Shown: positions 18,412 through 28,136, numbered from the stretch's first letter. The stretch: 64,000 nucleotides of DNA from Roseibium sediminis (GCF_008711325.1 NZ_VXDB01000014.1:62001-126000), one strand, 5' to 3'. Notes: a model not told the origin generated them from the letters alone. Numbers and translations: made by a program.

Positions 18412-19530
18412 ATGTCGCATTTTTTGAGAAACTTGAGACGTGTCGGTCGGGAGATCAGGGATGTGCCGCTTGGGCAACTCCCCGAAACCCTGACCGGTTT
18501 TGCAAAGCCTAAACTCGAAAAGGCATTCGAGGAGGCACTCTACAGGTCTGGCCTCATGGCCTTCTCAAGTCGTCGCTTTTCAGGTCTCGGCATTGCACTG
18601 ATGTTCCACGAGATTCAGGATGATGTAGAAGGCGAGCTTTACACCGGCTGCCCTCAATCCCAGCTGGCCCGCATCCTTGCCGAGGTGAAGAAATCCGGGC
18701 GCGAGATCGTCACCATCGAGGAAGGGCTGCAGCGTCTGAAAGACCCGGCAAACTCCAAGCCCTTTGCCTTGTTGACCTTTGATGACGCCTATCGGGACAA
18801 CCTGTCCAACGCACTTCCGGTTCTGGAGGACGCGGCAGCTCCCATGACGCTGTTTGTGCCAACGGGAATGATAACCCGCCAAATTGACACTTGGTGGTTG
18901 GGCTTGCGGGACCTCTTGCGTGTGAACCAAGAGCTGCATTTCCCGCCCATGGACCGTCTTTTCAGATGCACGGACCTTCTGGAAAAATCAGCGGCTCTTC
19001 GGCAGATTACGGCCTGGATTGGCACTGACCAGTCAAGGGCGGAGCAGCTTGGCAGCTTTCTCTCGGCGTTGGGCATTGACGGGCCAGCCCTTGTCGACCG
19101 CTATGCCATGGACCGGGAGACCTTGCAGGCCTTTGCAGCTCATCCGCTGGTGACTATCGGCGCTCATACGGACACCCATCGCATCCTTTCTGCACTCGAC
19201 GACGAGACAGTTCTGACCGAATTCGTTTCCAACAAGGCGTTTCTTGAAGAGTTGACCGGTGTTGAAGTCAGCTATCTGGCTTACCCCTATGGAACGGAAG
19301 GGGCATGCGGATTGCGGGAGGCCGACATGGCAGCAAGAGCGGGGTTCAAGGGAGCCTTTACCACGCGCCCCGGGCACCTGTTCCCCGAACATCTCTCATC
19401 GCCATTTCTGTTGCCGAGAATTGATGTCGGCTATTTTCCGCAAAGGCAATCGGCTCTGGCCAGTCGGCTGACCGGCTTTCAGCGTGCGCGGCTGACGCGC
19501 TGGAGGGAACCGGTGGCGACCTTAACCTGA
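18412..19530 (+). CDS. Polysaccharide deacetylase (NodB-fold)
   Basis: A 372-residue protein with a carbohydrate esterase family 4 core. The metal-binding Asp-Asp is in LLTFDDAYRDN (about residues 122-132), the His pair in TIGAHTDTH (about 245-253), and the later conserved YLAYPYGT segment near 285. No signal peptide is seen, so it may act on a cytoplasmic or membrane-bound intermediate, removing N-acetyl groups from hexosamines. HfsH of Caulobacter holdfast synthesis plays that role; the comparison is by analogy. Its 3' end overlaps the convergent GT4 gene by 9 bases. Confidence 0.88.
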   Translation: MSHFLRNLRRVGREIRDVPLGQLPETLTGFAKPKLEKAFEEALYRSGLMAFSSRRFSGLGIALMFHEIQDDVEGELYTGCPQSQLARILAEVKKSGREIVTIEEGLQRLKDPANSKPFALLTFDDAYRDNLSNALPVLEDAAAPMTLFVPTGMITRQIDTWWLGLRDLLRVNQELHFPPMDRLFRCTDLLEKSAALRQITAWIGTDQSRAEQLGSFLSALGIDGPALVDRYAMDRETLQAFAAHPLVTIGAHTDTHRILSALDDETVLTEFVSNKAFLEELTGVEVSYLAYPYGTEGACGLREADMAARAGFKGAFTTRPGHLFPEHLSSPFLLPRIDVGYFPQRQSALASRLTGFQRARLTRWREPVATLT

Positions 19531-20550
19531 GGCACGGGTGCGAAGTATGTCCTCATAAAGTGCGACGTGCTTTTGCGCGATTGTTGACCAATCGAAGCGG
19601 TCCGCGATTTGGCTTGCCCGGCCACGGAGCTCCTTCAGGCTATCTTCGGACACGCCTTGCCCGAACAGCAGGTCAGCCGCCTGTTCCGGCGTATCCGCTT
19701 GAAGTGAGTTTTGACGGATCCAGTCCGGGGTGGCATCGCCGTATCTTGTGACCAGCGTACAGCCATTCACCAAAGCTGCAGCCATGCTGCCCCTGCGTTC
19801 ATCCGCTCCAGAGGGAAAAGGAAGATAGGCGAATTCATGCGCAGCAAGCTGGCGGGCGACTTCGCTTGCCGGAAGATCGATATGCAGCGCGAACCCGATT
19901 TCTTCCGCCTTTGATCGAATATGATCGAGGAAGGCTTCCTTTCCGGCCACGGGTGCCCCTATTACCGATAGGCTCGCGGGATCGATGCCGGCTTTCTTTG
20001 CCAATTCAGCGAACGTGATGAAGTCTTCAAGGCCCTTCCCCGGCCAGAACAGGCCGAAATAGGCAACACTGCTCCGCCGCCGCTCCACTCCGTCAGCCTT
20101 TGGAATATTGCTGCCGATGGGAATGATATGGTCCTGTCCCTTTCGGGTCGGGTAACTTTTTGCAAACCGGTCCAGTTCTTCGGTGCGCGAAAACACCCGC
20201 GCAGCCATCTTCAAGGCGATCGGCGCAAACACGAACCGCCAATAGCTGCGGTAAATCTGAAACTCGTGCAGTGTAATTACCGTCGGGCAATCGAGCTTGA
20301 GGTATCCTGTGGTTGCAGGAAGGAGCGAGCGTTTGTACCCGATGCTGGGATATTGGACATGCACAATGTCCGGCGCACTTTGCCTGAGGGCGGCCCTGTA
20401 ACGACCAGCATTGAAGATAGACCAGTCGTCCATGGCAATCCGGTCGACTTGAATTCCCTTATGCTCAAGGGCATTGGACAGCTGACGCGCGTAGTCGCCA
20501 ACGCCGCATTTGCCTTCAGTCCAAGTTCCTGAAACCAGAGCTACTTTCAT
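19522..20550 (-). CDS. Family 4 glycosyltransferase
   Basis: A 342-residue GT-B fold transferase. The N-terminal Rossmann domain starts MKVALVSGTWTEGKCGVGDYA, with the acceptor-side motif VHVQYP near residue 65; the C-terminal domain has VAYFGLFWPGKGLEDF and EFAYLPFPSGADERRGS in the donor-binding region. The usual EGFG-type E-x7-E motif is partly replaced by the latter segment. It lies 18 bases after the stop of the GH5 gene's neighbour on the same strand, so the two are probably co-transcribed. Confidence 0.87.
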   Translation of the reverse strand: MKVALVSGTWTEGKCGVGDYARQLSNALEHKGIQVDRIAMDDWSIFNAGRYRAALRQSAPDIVHVQYPSIGYKRSLLPATTGYLKLDCPTVITLHEFQIYRSYWRFVFAPIALKMAARVFSRTEELDRFAKSYPTRKGQDHIIPIGSNIPKADGVERRRSSVAYFGLFWPGKGLEDFITFAELAKKAGIDPASLSVIGAPVAGKEAFLDHIRSKAEEIGFALHIDLPASEVARQLAAHEFAYLPFPSGADERRGSMAAALVNGCTLVTRYGDATPDWIRQNSLQADTPEQAADLLFGQGVSEDSLKELRGRASQIADRFDWSTIAQKHVALYEDILRTRASG

Positions 20551-20568
20551 AGAAAACTGCCGAAATTC

Positions 20569-21657
20569 CTATTGTTCGCGAACCGGCTGCTGAAGAGCGG
20601 CGCAATTGTCCGGTTCTGAAATCACCGGCTTCCAATAGGCAGAAAGCAGCTTTGTCTGCGGGCGGTCTCCAGCTTCGGTCGGTTGTAGGGACAGGTAGTA
20701 GTCCCCCCACCATTCGCCGGCAGCCCAGGCCGTCCAGCCGATCCACACATCGCTGTTTCGATTGAGGTAAAGGATCACTTCTGCCATGCCTTGCAGGCAG
20801 TCGGGCGAGCTGGTGCCGCCAAATTCGCCCAGAAATCCAACGTAGCCTTTGTCTCGAAACCAGCCCTCGACACGGCGGAGGGCCGCGATCGCGTCATCCG
20901 TTCGCGGGCAGGTCAGGTTCGTGCCGGAGAAATTCTCGTCGAGATATTGATGGATATCGAAAACATAGTTGTTCAACGGGTCCACAACGCCAGTCAGAAG
21001 ATCCGCATTTGAGCCGCCCTCCTGCTCGTCAAACCAATGCACTGCACCGGTCCACAGGGTGCCCGGCACCATGATCATGTTGGACGCACCGGCCTTGCGA
21101 ATGGCGGCAATGGACGCATTCGTCGCCTCAAGCCACGTTGCGGCGGTGACCTCGATCGGTTCGTTCATCAGGAGGTAGATCACGTCGTCCCGGTTGGCAA
21201 AAAGAGGCGCAAGTCTCGCCCAGAAATCGGCGAATGCCTCAATCGTGACATTCCCGGTGCCGATCTTGTGCAAACCATATTCGGCAAAATTGTGTGGGCT
21301 GAGGACGACTTTCATGCCCCGTGCCGTAATGCGCTCCACCACGTCCGTCAGGCGGCCAAGTTCGTCTGCATCAAACGGCGCATGCAGCGAGGTCTGCAGG
21401 CGCTCCCATCTGAATGGAAACCGGACCGTGTTGACGCCAAGACCCGCAAAATGATCAAGCGTTTCATCGGTCGGGTAGATGTAGTTTGTCCCGAAAACAC
21501 CCGGAAGACTGCCGAACTCTGCCCCGGCGATGTTAACGCCGCGCAGGCATGTCATGGCCTGCGCAGGACCTGCACCAAGCATGGCAAGGCTCAATAGCGC
21601 ACACATGGCGCGCACCGAAATCGCGCGCAAGAGACGGCTTGGTTTCAAATGGCTCAC
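20569..21657 (-). CDS. Secreted family 5 glycoside hydrolase (cellulase-like)
   Basis: A 362-residue secreted GH5 enzyme with a signal peptide (residues 1-34, cleavage after GPAQA). The catalytic acid/base is Glu166 (LLMNEP) and the nucleophile Glu278 (FLGEFGG); the GH5 core around RGVNIAGAEFG and NTVRFPFRWERL is also present. It probably cleaves a beta-glucan in the periplasm or outside the cell. Embedded among glycosyltransferases, it may trim the polymer made by this locus rather than serve nutrition. It is 18 bases upstream of the GT4 gene on the same strand. Confidence 0.92.
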   Translation of the reverse strand: MSHLKPSRLLRAISVRAMCALLSLAMLGAGPAQAMTCLRGVNIAGAEFGSLPGVFGTNYIYPTDETLDHFAGLGVNTVRFPFRWERLQTSLHAPFDADELGRLTDVVERITARGMKVVLSPHNFAEYGLHKIGTGNVTIEAFADFWARLAPLFANRDDVIYLLMNEPIEVTAATWLEATNASIAAIRKAGASNMIMVPGTLWTGAVHWFDEQEGGSNADLLTGVVDPLNNYVFDIHQYLDENFSGTNLTCPRTDDAIAALRRVEGWFRDKGYVGFLGEFGGTSSPDCLQGMAEVILYLNRNSDVWIGWTAWAAGEWWGDYYLSLQPTEAGDRPQTKLLSAYWKPVISEPDNCAALQQPVREQ

Positions 21658-21752
21658 CGGTTGTTAGTCGCGGGTCTGGTCCAGCCCCCATGGCGGACGG
21701 GCAGACCCAATGGCTTATCGGGTTGGGTATAATGACCATAGGTTGAAAAACG

Positions 21753-23144
21753 TTACCATACCCTTTGACCAGTAACCTGATGAAGGCGTTTCTCTTCTCC
21801 TTCGAAGCTGTCCGGGTTTGGGGCAGGTTCAAGGTTTGTCATCAGCCGCCGCGCGGCAAGGATACCGACAAGTGCGAACAGGATCCCGCCGAAAGCCTGT
21901 CCCGCCAGAACACCTGCGGCCCCTGCGAAAGAAGCACCAAGCAGCACAAAGGGCAATGTGCCAATCGTATGACGTGCCCAGTTCAGTGCGGTGGAGTAGA
22001 TCGGTTTGCCCAGATTGTTGAAGCTGGCGTTGCAGACAAACAATGCCCCATTAAAGAATTGCAACAAGGCAAGCGGACCACAAAACAGGAACAGAAGCGC
22101 CGCCATCTCTCCGGTCGCGTTAAACATTCCGGCAATCAGATCCCGCAGCAGGAACAAAAGCACCGAGACGAAGAGCACATAGAGACCGACAAACAGCAAT
22201 CCGTCGAGAAAGGCGCGACGGACGCGGTCAAGGCGGCCCGCTCCGAAATTCTGGCCGATAATCGGCCCAATCGCGCCGGAAAGGGCAAGGACGACAGCAA
22301 AGGCCAGCGGCGTCAGGCGGCCGATTACCGCCATGGCAGCAACAGCATCAGTGCCGTATTTCGCCATTTCACGTGTCACGATCGCGTTGCCGACCGGCGT
22401 GGCCAGATTGGTCAGAACCGCAGGGCCGGCAATGGCCAGCATGGGGCGGAGGTCCTGTGAAACCGCAGAAAGCGAGGGGCGTGCATAGCCGTTGCATCGG
22501 GAAACCACCAGCCAGATGCCGCCTGCCATCATGAAGGCACGTGCAACAACCGATGCATAGGCTGCCCCGTCCAGCCCAAGATCCAGCCCGAAGATCAGGA
22601 TCGGATCGAGGATGGCGTTGACGACACCGCCGCCCAGTGTTGTCAGCATGGAGGCCTTTGCAGCTCCATAGGCCCGCAGGACCGCCATGGAGGTCATCGC
22701 AAGACCCATGCAGATCATGGTTGGCAGGATGATGGTGCAGTATCGTGTGGCAAAATCCAGTGTCGCCCCTTCCGCACCCAGAAGGCTGAGGATTGATGGC
22801 AAATTCGGGACCACCACCATCGGAACCAGCAGGGACACCAAAGCAGCAAGCATGGCAACGGAAGTGGCAAGCCTGCGGGCTCGTTCTGCTTCATAGGCGC
22901 CAATCGCCCGGGCGACGAGGCTACCTGCTGCAATGGAAAGACCGATATTGATCGAGTTCGTGAAAAAGAGGAGTGTCCCAGCATACCCGACTGCGGCAGC
23001 CAGCTCTGCTTTCCCAAGCATGGCAATGAACATCACATCCACGAAATCGACAGCAAAGACGGCCAGAATGCCGATTGAGGCAGTCGAGGACATGACAGCA
23101 ACGTGCCGCATCAGGTTGCCAGTGAGGAAAACGGCTTGGGACAT
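21753..23144 (-). CDS. MATE family efflux transporter
   Basis: A 463-residue membrane protein with about 12 helices in two homologous halves, typical of the MATE/NorM family. These are Na+ or H+ driven exporters of cationic or other small molecules. It lies within the polysaccharide locus but need not belong to it. The nearby flippase is from the same MOP superfamily, so a lipid-linked sugar substrate cannot be excluded. It is divergent from the GT4 gene at 23255. Confidence 0.9.
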   Translation of the reverse strand: MSQAVFLTGNLMRHVAVMSSTASIGILAVFAVDFVDVMFIAMLGKAELAAAVGYAGTLLFFTNSINIGLSIAAGSLVARAIGAYEAERARRLATSVAMLAALVSLLVPMVVVPNLPSILSLLGAEGATLDFATRYCTIILPTMICMGLAMTSMAVLRAYGAAKASMLTTLGGGVVNAILDPILIFGLDLGLDGAAYASVVARAFMMAGGIWLVVSRCNGYARPSLSAVSQDLRPMLAIAGPAVLTNLATPVGNAIVTREMAKYGTDAVAAMAVIGRLTPLAFAVVLALSGAIGPIIGQNFGAGRLDRVRRAFLDGLLFVGLYVLFVSVLLFLLRDLIAGMFNATGEMAALLFLFCGPLALLQFFNGALFVCNASFNNLGKPIYSTALNWARHTIGTLPFVLLGASFAGAAGVLAGQAFGGILFALVGILAARRLMTNLEPAPNPDSFEGEEKRLHQVTGQRVW

Positions 23145-23254
23145 GACGGGTTCCCTGAAGGTTGGGTGAAAATGCGGCGGCGAAAGGAACTGTTCAATTA
23201 TGGTCTATACAAGCCGTGACAGGTTTGGCCACGGCATATTTCGCGAAGGACGCA

Positions 23255-24421
23255 ATGGGAAACGCAGAGGTAGAGGGCCGGGACACGACAAGCGGCAATG
23301 ATTTTGGGGGCACCCGCATTGTTCATGTCGTCAGACAGTTCGCTCCCATGGTTGGCGGACTTGAGGATGTGGTGCTTAACCTTGCGAAAAACCAGACCAA
23401 GCGCTTCGCAAATGTCAGGGTGATTACTCTGGACCGACTGTTTGTGAAGCCGGATGAAAAGCTTCCGCACCACGAAATCATCGACACTATTGAAGTGGTG
23501 CGTATCCCTTATTGGGGCAGCAAGCGATATCCGGTCGCGCCAGAAGTCCTTCAGCACCTGAGGGATGCGGACCTCGTTCATGTCCATGCCATTGATTTCT
23601 TTTTCGACGCTCTTGCCGCGACACGGTCACTGCACAGACGCCCTCTTGTTGCCACGACGCATGGCGGCTTTTTTCACACGGACCGGAATGCCGGCCTGAA
23701 GAAGGTGTGGTTCAACACCGTCACCCGTTTTTCCGCATCCCGTTATCGCGGCATTGCCTGCTGTGGCGAAAATGACTTCGAGCTGTTCCAGCCATTGGCA
23801 CCCGATCGCGTCCGGCTGATCGAAAACGGAGTTGATCTGACGAAGTTTGCAGACGCGGCGTCGATCAAGCCTGTCAAACGATTGGTGACGGTCGGCCGGT
23901 TTTCGCAGAACAAACGCCTTGAGCGGGTGCTTGATGGACTTGCGGCAGTCAGGGCACGGGACGAAGCGTTTGAACTGGATATCATCGGCTCCCCCTCGGA
24001 TCTTTCGATTGAGGATCTGGAAAGGGCAGTCGAAAGCCGCGGTCTTAATGGGGCTGTCGATATCCATGTCGGCCTTTCGAATGATGGGGTCCGAACAGCT
24101 TTTTCCGGGGCGAGCCTGTTTGTCAGCGCTTCCGATTATGAAGGTTTTGGCCTTGTACTGATCGAGGCGCTGAGTGCGGGCTTGATACCGGTGGTGCATG
24201 AAAATGCAGCCTTCCGGAGTTTGGCCGGGCATCATCCGACCGTCCGTTTGACCGACTTCTCAGCGCCGGAGAAGGCTGCCGACGCTGTGCTGGAAACGTT
24301 CGCGCATCTTGTTTCCGATGAGGATCTGCGGGCGCGGGCGCAACAATCCTCCCGACGTCATGGTTGGGAAAAGACCGCCCGTGACTATGAAGAGTTTTAC
24401 GCCGCAGCCTTGGAGCCGTAG
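23255..24421 (+). CDS. Family 4 glycosyltransferase
   Basis: A GT-B fold transferase of 388 residues from the ATG at 23255, which has a GAAGGA site just upstream; the open frame extends to 23162 without a better signal. The N-terminal domain shows HVVRQFAPMVGGLEDVV (Gly-rich acceptor loop) and DLVHVHAIDFF; the C-terminal domain shows RLVTVGRFSQNKRLERVL and the E-x7-E type segment ASDYEGFGLVLIEALSAG. It faces the convergent polymerase gene with a 24-base gap. Confidence 0.9.
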   Translation: MGNAEVEGRDTTSGNDFGGTRIVHVVRQFAPMVGGLEDVVLNLAKNQTKRFANVRVITLDRLFVKPDEKLPHHEIIDTIEVVRIPYWGSKRYPVAPEVLQHLRDADLVHVHAIDFFFDALAATRSLHRRPLVATTHGGFFHTDRNAGLKKVWFNTVTRFSASRYRGIACCGENDFELFQPLAPDRVRLIENGVDLTKFADAASIKPVKRLVTVGRFSQNKRLERVLDGLAAVRARDEAFELDIIGSPSDLSIEDLERAVESRGLNGAVDIHVGLSNDGVRTAFSGASLFVSASDYEGFGLVLIEALSAGLIPVVHENAAFRSLAGHHPTVRLTDFSAPEKAADAVLETFAHLVSDEDLRARAQQSSRRHGWEKTARDYEEFYAAALEP

Positions 24422-24445
24422 CGCTGTCCGGTCCTTATGGCTGCG

Positions 24446-25762
24446 CTACCTGCCTTGCCCATAGGCCAAACGCTCCCGGATTACCTCCGCGCGGCTTTTT
24501 TGCCTGTCTGTTTCTGAAACAGTCGTCGACGCCTGTCTGCCGGGCAGGAAATTGTCTGCAGCGCCTGCCGCAATCCAGAAAAGCGCAGCCATCTTGATCG
24601 AATAAAACGCATTCGAGACGGAGAACATCAGGCAGACATAGGTTGCAGCCAAAACCTTGAACTTGAAAGCCTCGTCCGATTTCGTCGGTGCATAGATGAA
24701 CAGCGTCCAAAGGGCCAGCATGCCGACAATGCCGATCTGTCCAAGTGTGTAGGCATAGCCATTATCGTCCAGGAAGGGCAGCGTTCGATCCAGCCCGAAT
24801 ACGGCTGCGGGCGACAGTTCCTGCATCAGCAGGGCCGAGTTGAGAATTCGGCCCGGGAAGTTGTCTTCCCATCGGGTTTCGGTGGTCAGAGATCCGTAGA
24901 GGGCGAGGATCAACGTGATGGCAAAGGGCAGGGCCCACCAGATGAACTTGGGCGCGAGGCGGTAAACTGGAGCCACAATCAGAAAGGCGATGCACACATA
25001 CCCGCCAAACCGGGCATCACCCATGATGATGACCACGATGGCGAGTGCGTAGAGGATGAAGCGAAAGCGCATGTGGGTGCGGAATGTCGCCCACAGGAAC
25101 AGGAACGCGCCAAAGTTTCCCATTGTCACCGGCTCGAGAAACACCGAGGAGGATCTGATGTCTCCCAGAAAGGGCAGGAAGTAGCGTCCGCCGACACGCG
25201 TGGCACTGATGAAGAGGTTTGAGCCTTCAATATAGTTGTCGTCAGGCTGGAGGGTGCCTCTGGCGACGTAGTATTCGAAAATGTTCACGATCCCAGTGAA
25301 AACATCCAGAAACAGCATCTCGAAGAGGCCGAAACTGATCACCAGTGTCGCACAGAGAAATACCAGGCGATCAACATCCTCGATGGCGCGCATGTTCCGG
25401 CCAATGAAGTAGAAGGTGATGGGGATCAGAATGTCGCGGATGGCCTTCAGGTCCAGCTCAGGCCGAAGCGACATGATCAGCACGATATATGTCAGGTAGA
25501 CAAAAAGCACCGCATAGAAGGAGATGCGGCGATCAAGTGCGAGAACAAGAGCGACCGAAAGCAGTGTCATCTCGGATAGCATGACCGTGTTTTCGCTGAT
25601 ACGGGCAACGTTCGTATTCACGAAGGCCAGCATCAGATTGAAAAGAAAACACCCGGTGACGACAGCGAAAACCGTGAAAAGCCAAAGCCGATAGTTTCGG
25701 TCGGCCTGTTCCTGCAGCCAGCCGGAAACGGCTGTTCGATCATGCAGCTTCCAGGACGACAT
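24446..25762 (-). CDS. Polysaccharide polymerase-like membrane protein (Wzy/O-antigen ligase type)
   Basis: A 438-residue protein with 10-12 predicted transmembrane helices and one large loop (about residues 165-215) of the kind found in Wzy polymerases and O-antigen ligases. These proteins have little sequence conservation, so the call rests on topology and on overlap (23 bases) with the Wzz/GumC gene just upstream in the same operon. It should polymerise lipid-linked repeat units on the periplasmic face. Confidence 0.72.
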   Translation of the reverse strand: MSSWKLHDRTAVSGWLQEQADRNYRLWLFTVFAVVTGCFLFNLMLAFVNTNVARISENTVMLSEMTLLSVALVLALDRRISFYAVLFVYLTYIVLIMSLRPELDLKAIRDILIPITFYFIGRNMRAIEDVDRLVFLCATLVISFGLFEMLFLDVFTGIVNIFEYYVARGTLQPDDNYIEGSNLFISATRVGGRYFLPFLGDIRSSSVFLEPVTMGNFGAFLFLWATFRTHMRFRFILYALAIVVIIMGDARFGGYVCIAFLIVAPVYRLAPKFIWWALPFAITLILALYGSLTTETRWEDNFPGRILNSALLMQELSPAAVFGLDRTLPFLDDNGYAYTLGQIGIVGMLALWTLFIYAPTKSDEAFKFKVLAATYVCLMFSVSNAFYSIKMAALFWIAAGAADNFLPGRQASTTVSETDRQKSRAEVIRERLAYGQGR

Positions 25763-27824
25763 TGCCGATCACCCGATCTTGCCATGGCTGGAGATATGCA
25801 AGTGTCCGGTCCAGATCACCGACATTCGTCTCGCCGATGGTGCTGACCAGAAGTACTCCGTCGCAGTGTCGAAGAAGGACGGGCAGGAACGGGCTGTTGC
25901 GCGCAGATCCCGCATCGACGATCAGAAAGGATTCGTCTGCCGCCAAATCCGGCCCGCCACCATATTTGCGACGGCTGTTGAACTGCTCGACCTTCAGATA
26001 GCGCGCGAGCGCCCCGGTCGGTTCAAGTGAGCGGCTTCGGCTTTCCGAACGATGTCTGTCATCGCCGCCACCTGCGAGCCTGGACAGGTTTCCGATACGG
26101 TCCTTGCGATCGTTGGATCTGGAGCGGCGTTTCTCGGGCTCCAGTGTCTTTGTTGTGATCTTTGTGGCGGTCTGCGCCAGCAACACATCTTCACCCATTT
26201 CGAACAATTGCGTGGCAATTGCCCGGGCGACCGACTCCGACTGTCGGGCATCATCGTCTATGGAAAGAACAAGAATGTTCGCGGAGTCATGATCTTCAAA
26301 GTCATGACGCAGCGCATAGGCAACCCGGCTGAGAGCAAGTCCCTTTTGTGTCTCGCTTCGACGTTCTGCCCCGGTCAGCTTGTGAACAAGCGTTCCAAGG
26401 ATTGGAATACCGACCGGGCGCATGTTCGGAACCAGAGAGACAATCGGCAAACCCGTCCGCTTGACCAGATCCCGTTCAGAAGTGACACGGCCCCGCAGAA
26501 CGGTCATCGCGACGCTCAGTCCGGCGGGTACGGCCACGCCGAAAAGCGCCGCTGCCAAAAGCACGATGAGAGAACTCGGTCCGCTGGCCTTGGATGGGAC
26601 TTGCGCCTCGCTCAGGATACGGGATTCGTTTGTGTCGAGCTCCGGCTGTTCTTCAAGTTCCTTGGCCCGGCGCAGGAAGGCCTCGTAGACGCTGCGGCTG
26701 GATTCCGCTTCAAGCTGAAGCTGGCGCAGTTCAACCAGATCCTTGCCCTGTTCCGAGTTTTCCGATTGCAGCGCACGGGACTGCGCCTGGAGCGCTGCCA
26801 GCGTTCCCTGCGCCTGTTCGTACTGACTTTTGATCGTGCGTTTGATGCGCTGAAGCTCGCTGTTGATCTGGCGCTGGGTATCAGCCAGCTGGGATCTGAA
26901 TTCACGTAAGGTTGGGTGACTTGCGCCCAGCGTTGTGGCGGCCTGAGCTTCCTGCTGGGCCACACGTGCATATTGAACGCGCAAAGAATTGAGTGTGGAC
27001 GTTTCCGTCGTTTGCGGCAAACCGCCTGCCTCGACATCTGCGAGGGTCAGGGGGGCGACGAGGTCAAATGTAGATTTGGCACGCTCCAGCTCGCCCTGCG
27101 CCTGGGCAATCTGGGTGTTGAGTGCCTGAATCTGCTGATCAACAACGAGCCCGGCGGTGCCGGTGCTGATCAGGCCCTTTTCGCTCTTGTAGGCTTCAAC
27201 AGCGTTTTCGGCTTCCTCCACCCGTTGTTTCAACGCGGTGGCCTGCCTTCCGAGGGAAGAGCTCGCCCGCGTTATGACATCGCTTCGCGATTCCACGGTG
27301 TAGGACAGATAGGATTGTGCGATCTCATTGGCGATGGTGGCCGACATCACCGCATCCGGATGGTCGACGACGACCAGAAATACAAAGGAACGACCCTGCC
27401 GTTCCACCCTGATCCGCTCTCTCAGGTTTGCAATTGTTTTTGCCCGCAATTGTGTATCGGACAAGGTGCTCGGTGCTGCGGACCCAAGCAGACGCTTCAG
27501 CAATCTTGGCTGATGAAGTGCAGGATCGTTGTCCAGACCGAGCTTCTCGGCCACCTGGTTGAGCACCTGGGTGGAGACGAAAATATAAGCCTGACTTTCC
27601 AGTTCTACGCTCTGGAAATCCGCGCCGGCAAGACCGGAGCCCGGACCATTTGCCAGCACCTGCACACCGCCTTGAGGCTCAATGAGAATTTCAACCGCCG
27701 CGCGGTAGCTGGGGGTCTTGAAGGCCAGAAAACCGAGGGCAAGCGGGATTGTCAGCAGTGGCCCGATCAAGAGCCACAGCATGTTCCTCCGCAAAATACC
27801 CGGGATGTCCGAAATATCGACCAT
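25740..27824 (-). CDS. GumC/Wzz-type polysaccharide copolymerase with degenerate kinase-like domain
   Basis: A 694-residue protein. The Wzz domain starts at the N-terminus with a first membrane helix (residues 17-35), followed by a periplasmic coiled-coil region (about 165-380) and a second helix near 415-440 (LIVLLAAALFGVAVPAG). The cytoplasmic tail (about 445-694) has the layout of a bacterial tyrosine kinase: VLSIDDDARQSESVARAIA is where the Walker A loop should be and FLIVDAG looks like Walker B, but the GxxxGKT signature is absent. No C-terminal tyrosine cluster is seen. It probably sets chain length and couples polymerisation to export without kinase activity. Confidence 0.85.
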   Translation of the reverse strand: MVDISDIPGILRRNMLWLLIGPLLTIPLALGFLAFKTPSYRAAVEILIEPQGGVQVLANGPGSGLAGADFQSVELESQAYIFVSTQVLNQVAEKLGLDNDPALHQPRLLKRLLGSAAPSTLSDTQLRAKTIANLRERIRVERQGRSFVFLVVVDHPDAVMSATIANEIAQSYLSYTVESRSDVITRASSSLGRQATALKQRVEEAENAVEAYKSEKGLISTGTAGLVVDQQIQALNTQIAQAQGELERAKSTFDLVAPLTLADVEAGGLPQTTETSTLNSLRVQYARVAQQEAQAATTLGASHPTLREFRSQLADTQRQINSELQRIKRTIKSQYEQAQGTLAALQAQSRALQSENSEQGKDLVELRQLQLEAESSRSVYEAFLRRAKELEEQPELDTNESRILSEAQVPSKASGPSSLIVLLAAALFGVAVPAGLSVAMTVLRGRVTSERDLVKRTGLPIVSLVPNMRPVGIPILGTLVHKLTGAERRSETQKGLALSRVAYALRHDFEDHDSANILVLSIDDDARQSESVARAIATQLFEMGEDVLLAQTATKITTKTLEPEKRRSRSNDRKDRIGNLSRLAGGGDDRHRSESRSRSLEPTGALARYLKVEQFNSRRKYGGGPDLAADESFLIVDAGSARNSPFLPVLLRHCDGVLLVSTIGETNVGDLDRTLAYLQPWQDRVIGNVVLEAA

Positions 27825-28125
27825 TCACTTCCATCATCAAGATCTGCGGAGGCACTTTGGGACCCTGACCTGCTCATGCCTCCGGTTGACAACCGAAGTG
27901 CGTGGCAAACGCCGCAAACATTCCATCCCCATGTATCCCTGATCATGATTAACAGAGTGCAAATGTCTCGCTCAATGGTTGCAAAATCTACGAAGTTCAA
28001 TAAATAGGAAAAGAGGAATATGATCTTGCTCTCTGCAAGGGAAGGTTGCCGTCAACGCTGTCACGGTCGAAGGAGAATTTCGGAGATCCGTGCAACCGTT
28101 GATTAACCACCGTAGATGTTAACAC
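27825..28125. other. Divergent intergenic region, copolymerase / WecG-type gene
   Basis: About 300 bases without a gene between two divergent polysaccharide genes, so promoters for both directions should lie here. The right half (27950-28140) is AT-rich compared with its surroundings and ends in the GATGTTAAC direct repeat. I see no RNA gene. Confidence 0.5.
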
Positions 28126-28136
28126 GTGATGTTAAC
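28115..28136 (+). repeat. Direct repeat GATGTTAAC x2 at the start of the WecG-type gene
   Basis: Two identical copies of GATGTTAAC at 28115-28123 and 28128-28136, 13 bases apart start to start. The second copy contains the candidate ATG start. A repeat of this spacing could bind a regulator, which would argue for a downstream translation start. Confidence 0.5.

Noticed and set aside
21753-23144. MATE protein as a second Wzx flippase of the polysaccharide locus
   Set aside because: Its two-halved 12-helix pattern fits drug/sodium MATE exporters better, and a Wzx-type flippase is already present; no direct evidence ties it to the polymer.
23162-23254. Longer N-terminus for the GT4 protein
   Set aside because: The extra 31 residues do not resemble the fold and the ATG at 23255 has a suitable ribosome site.
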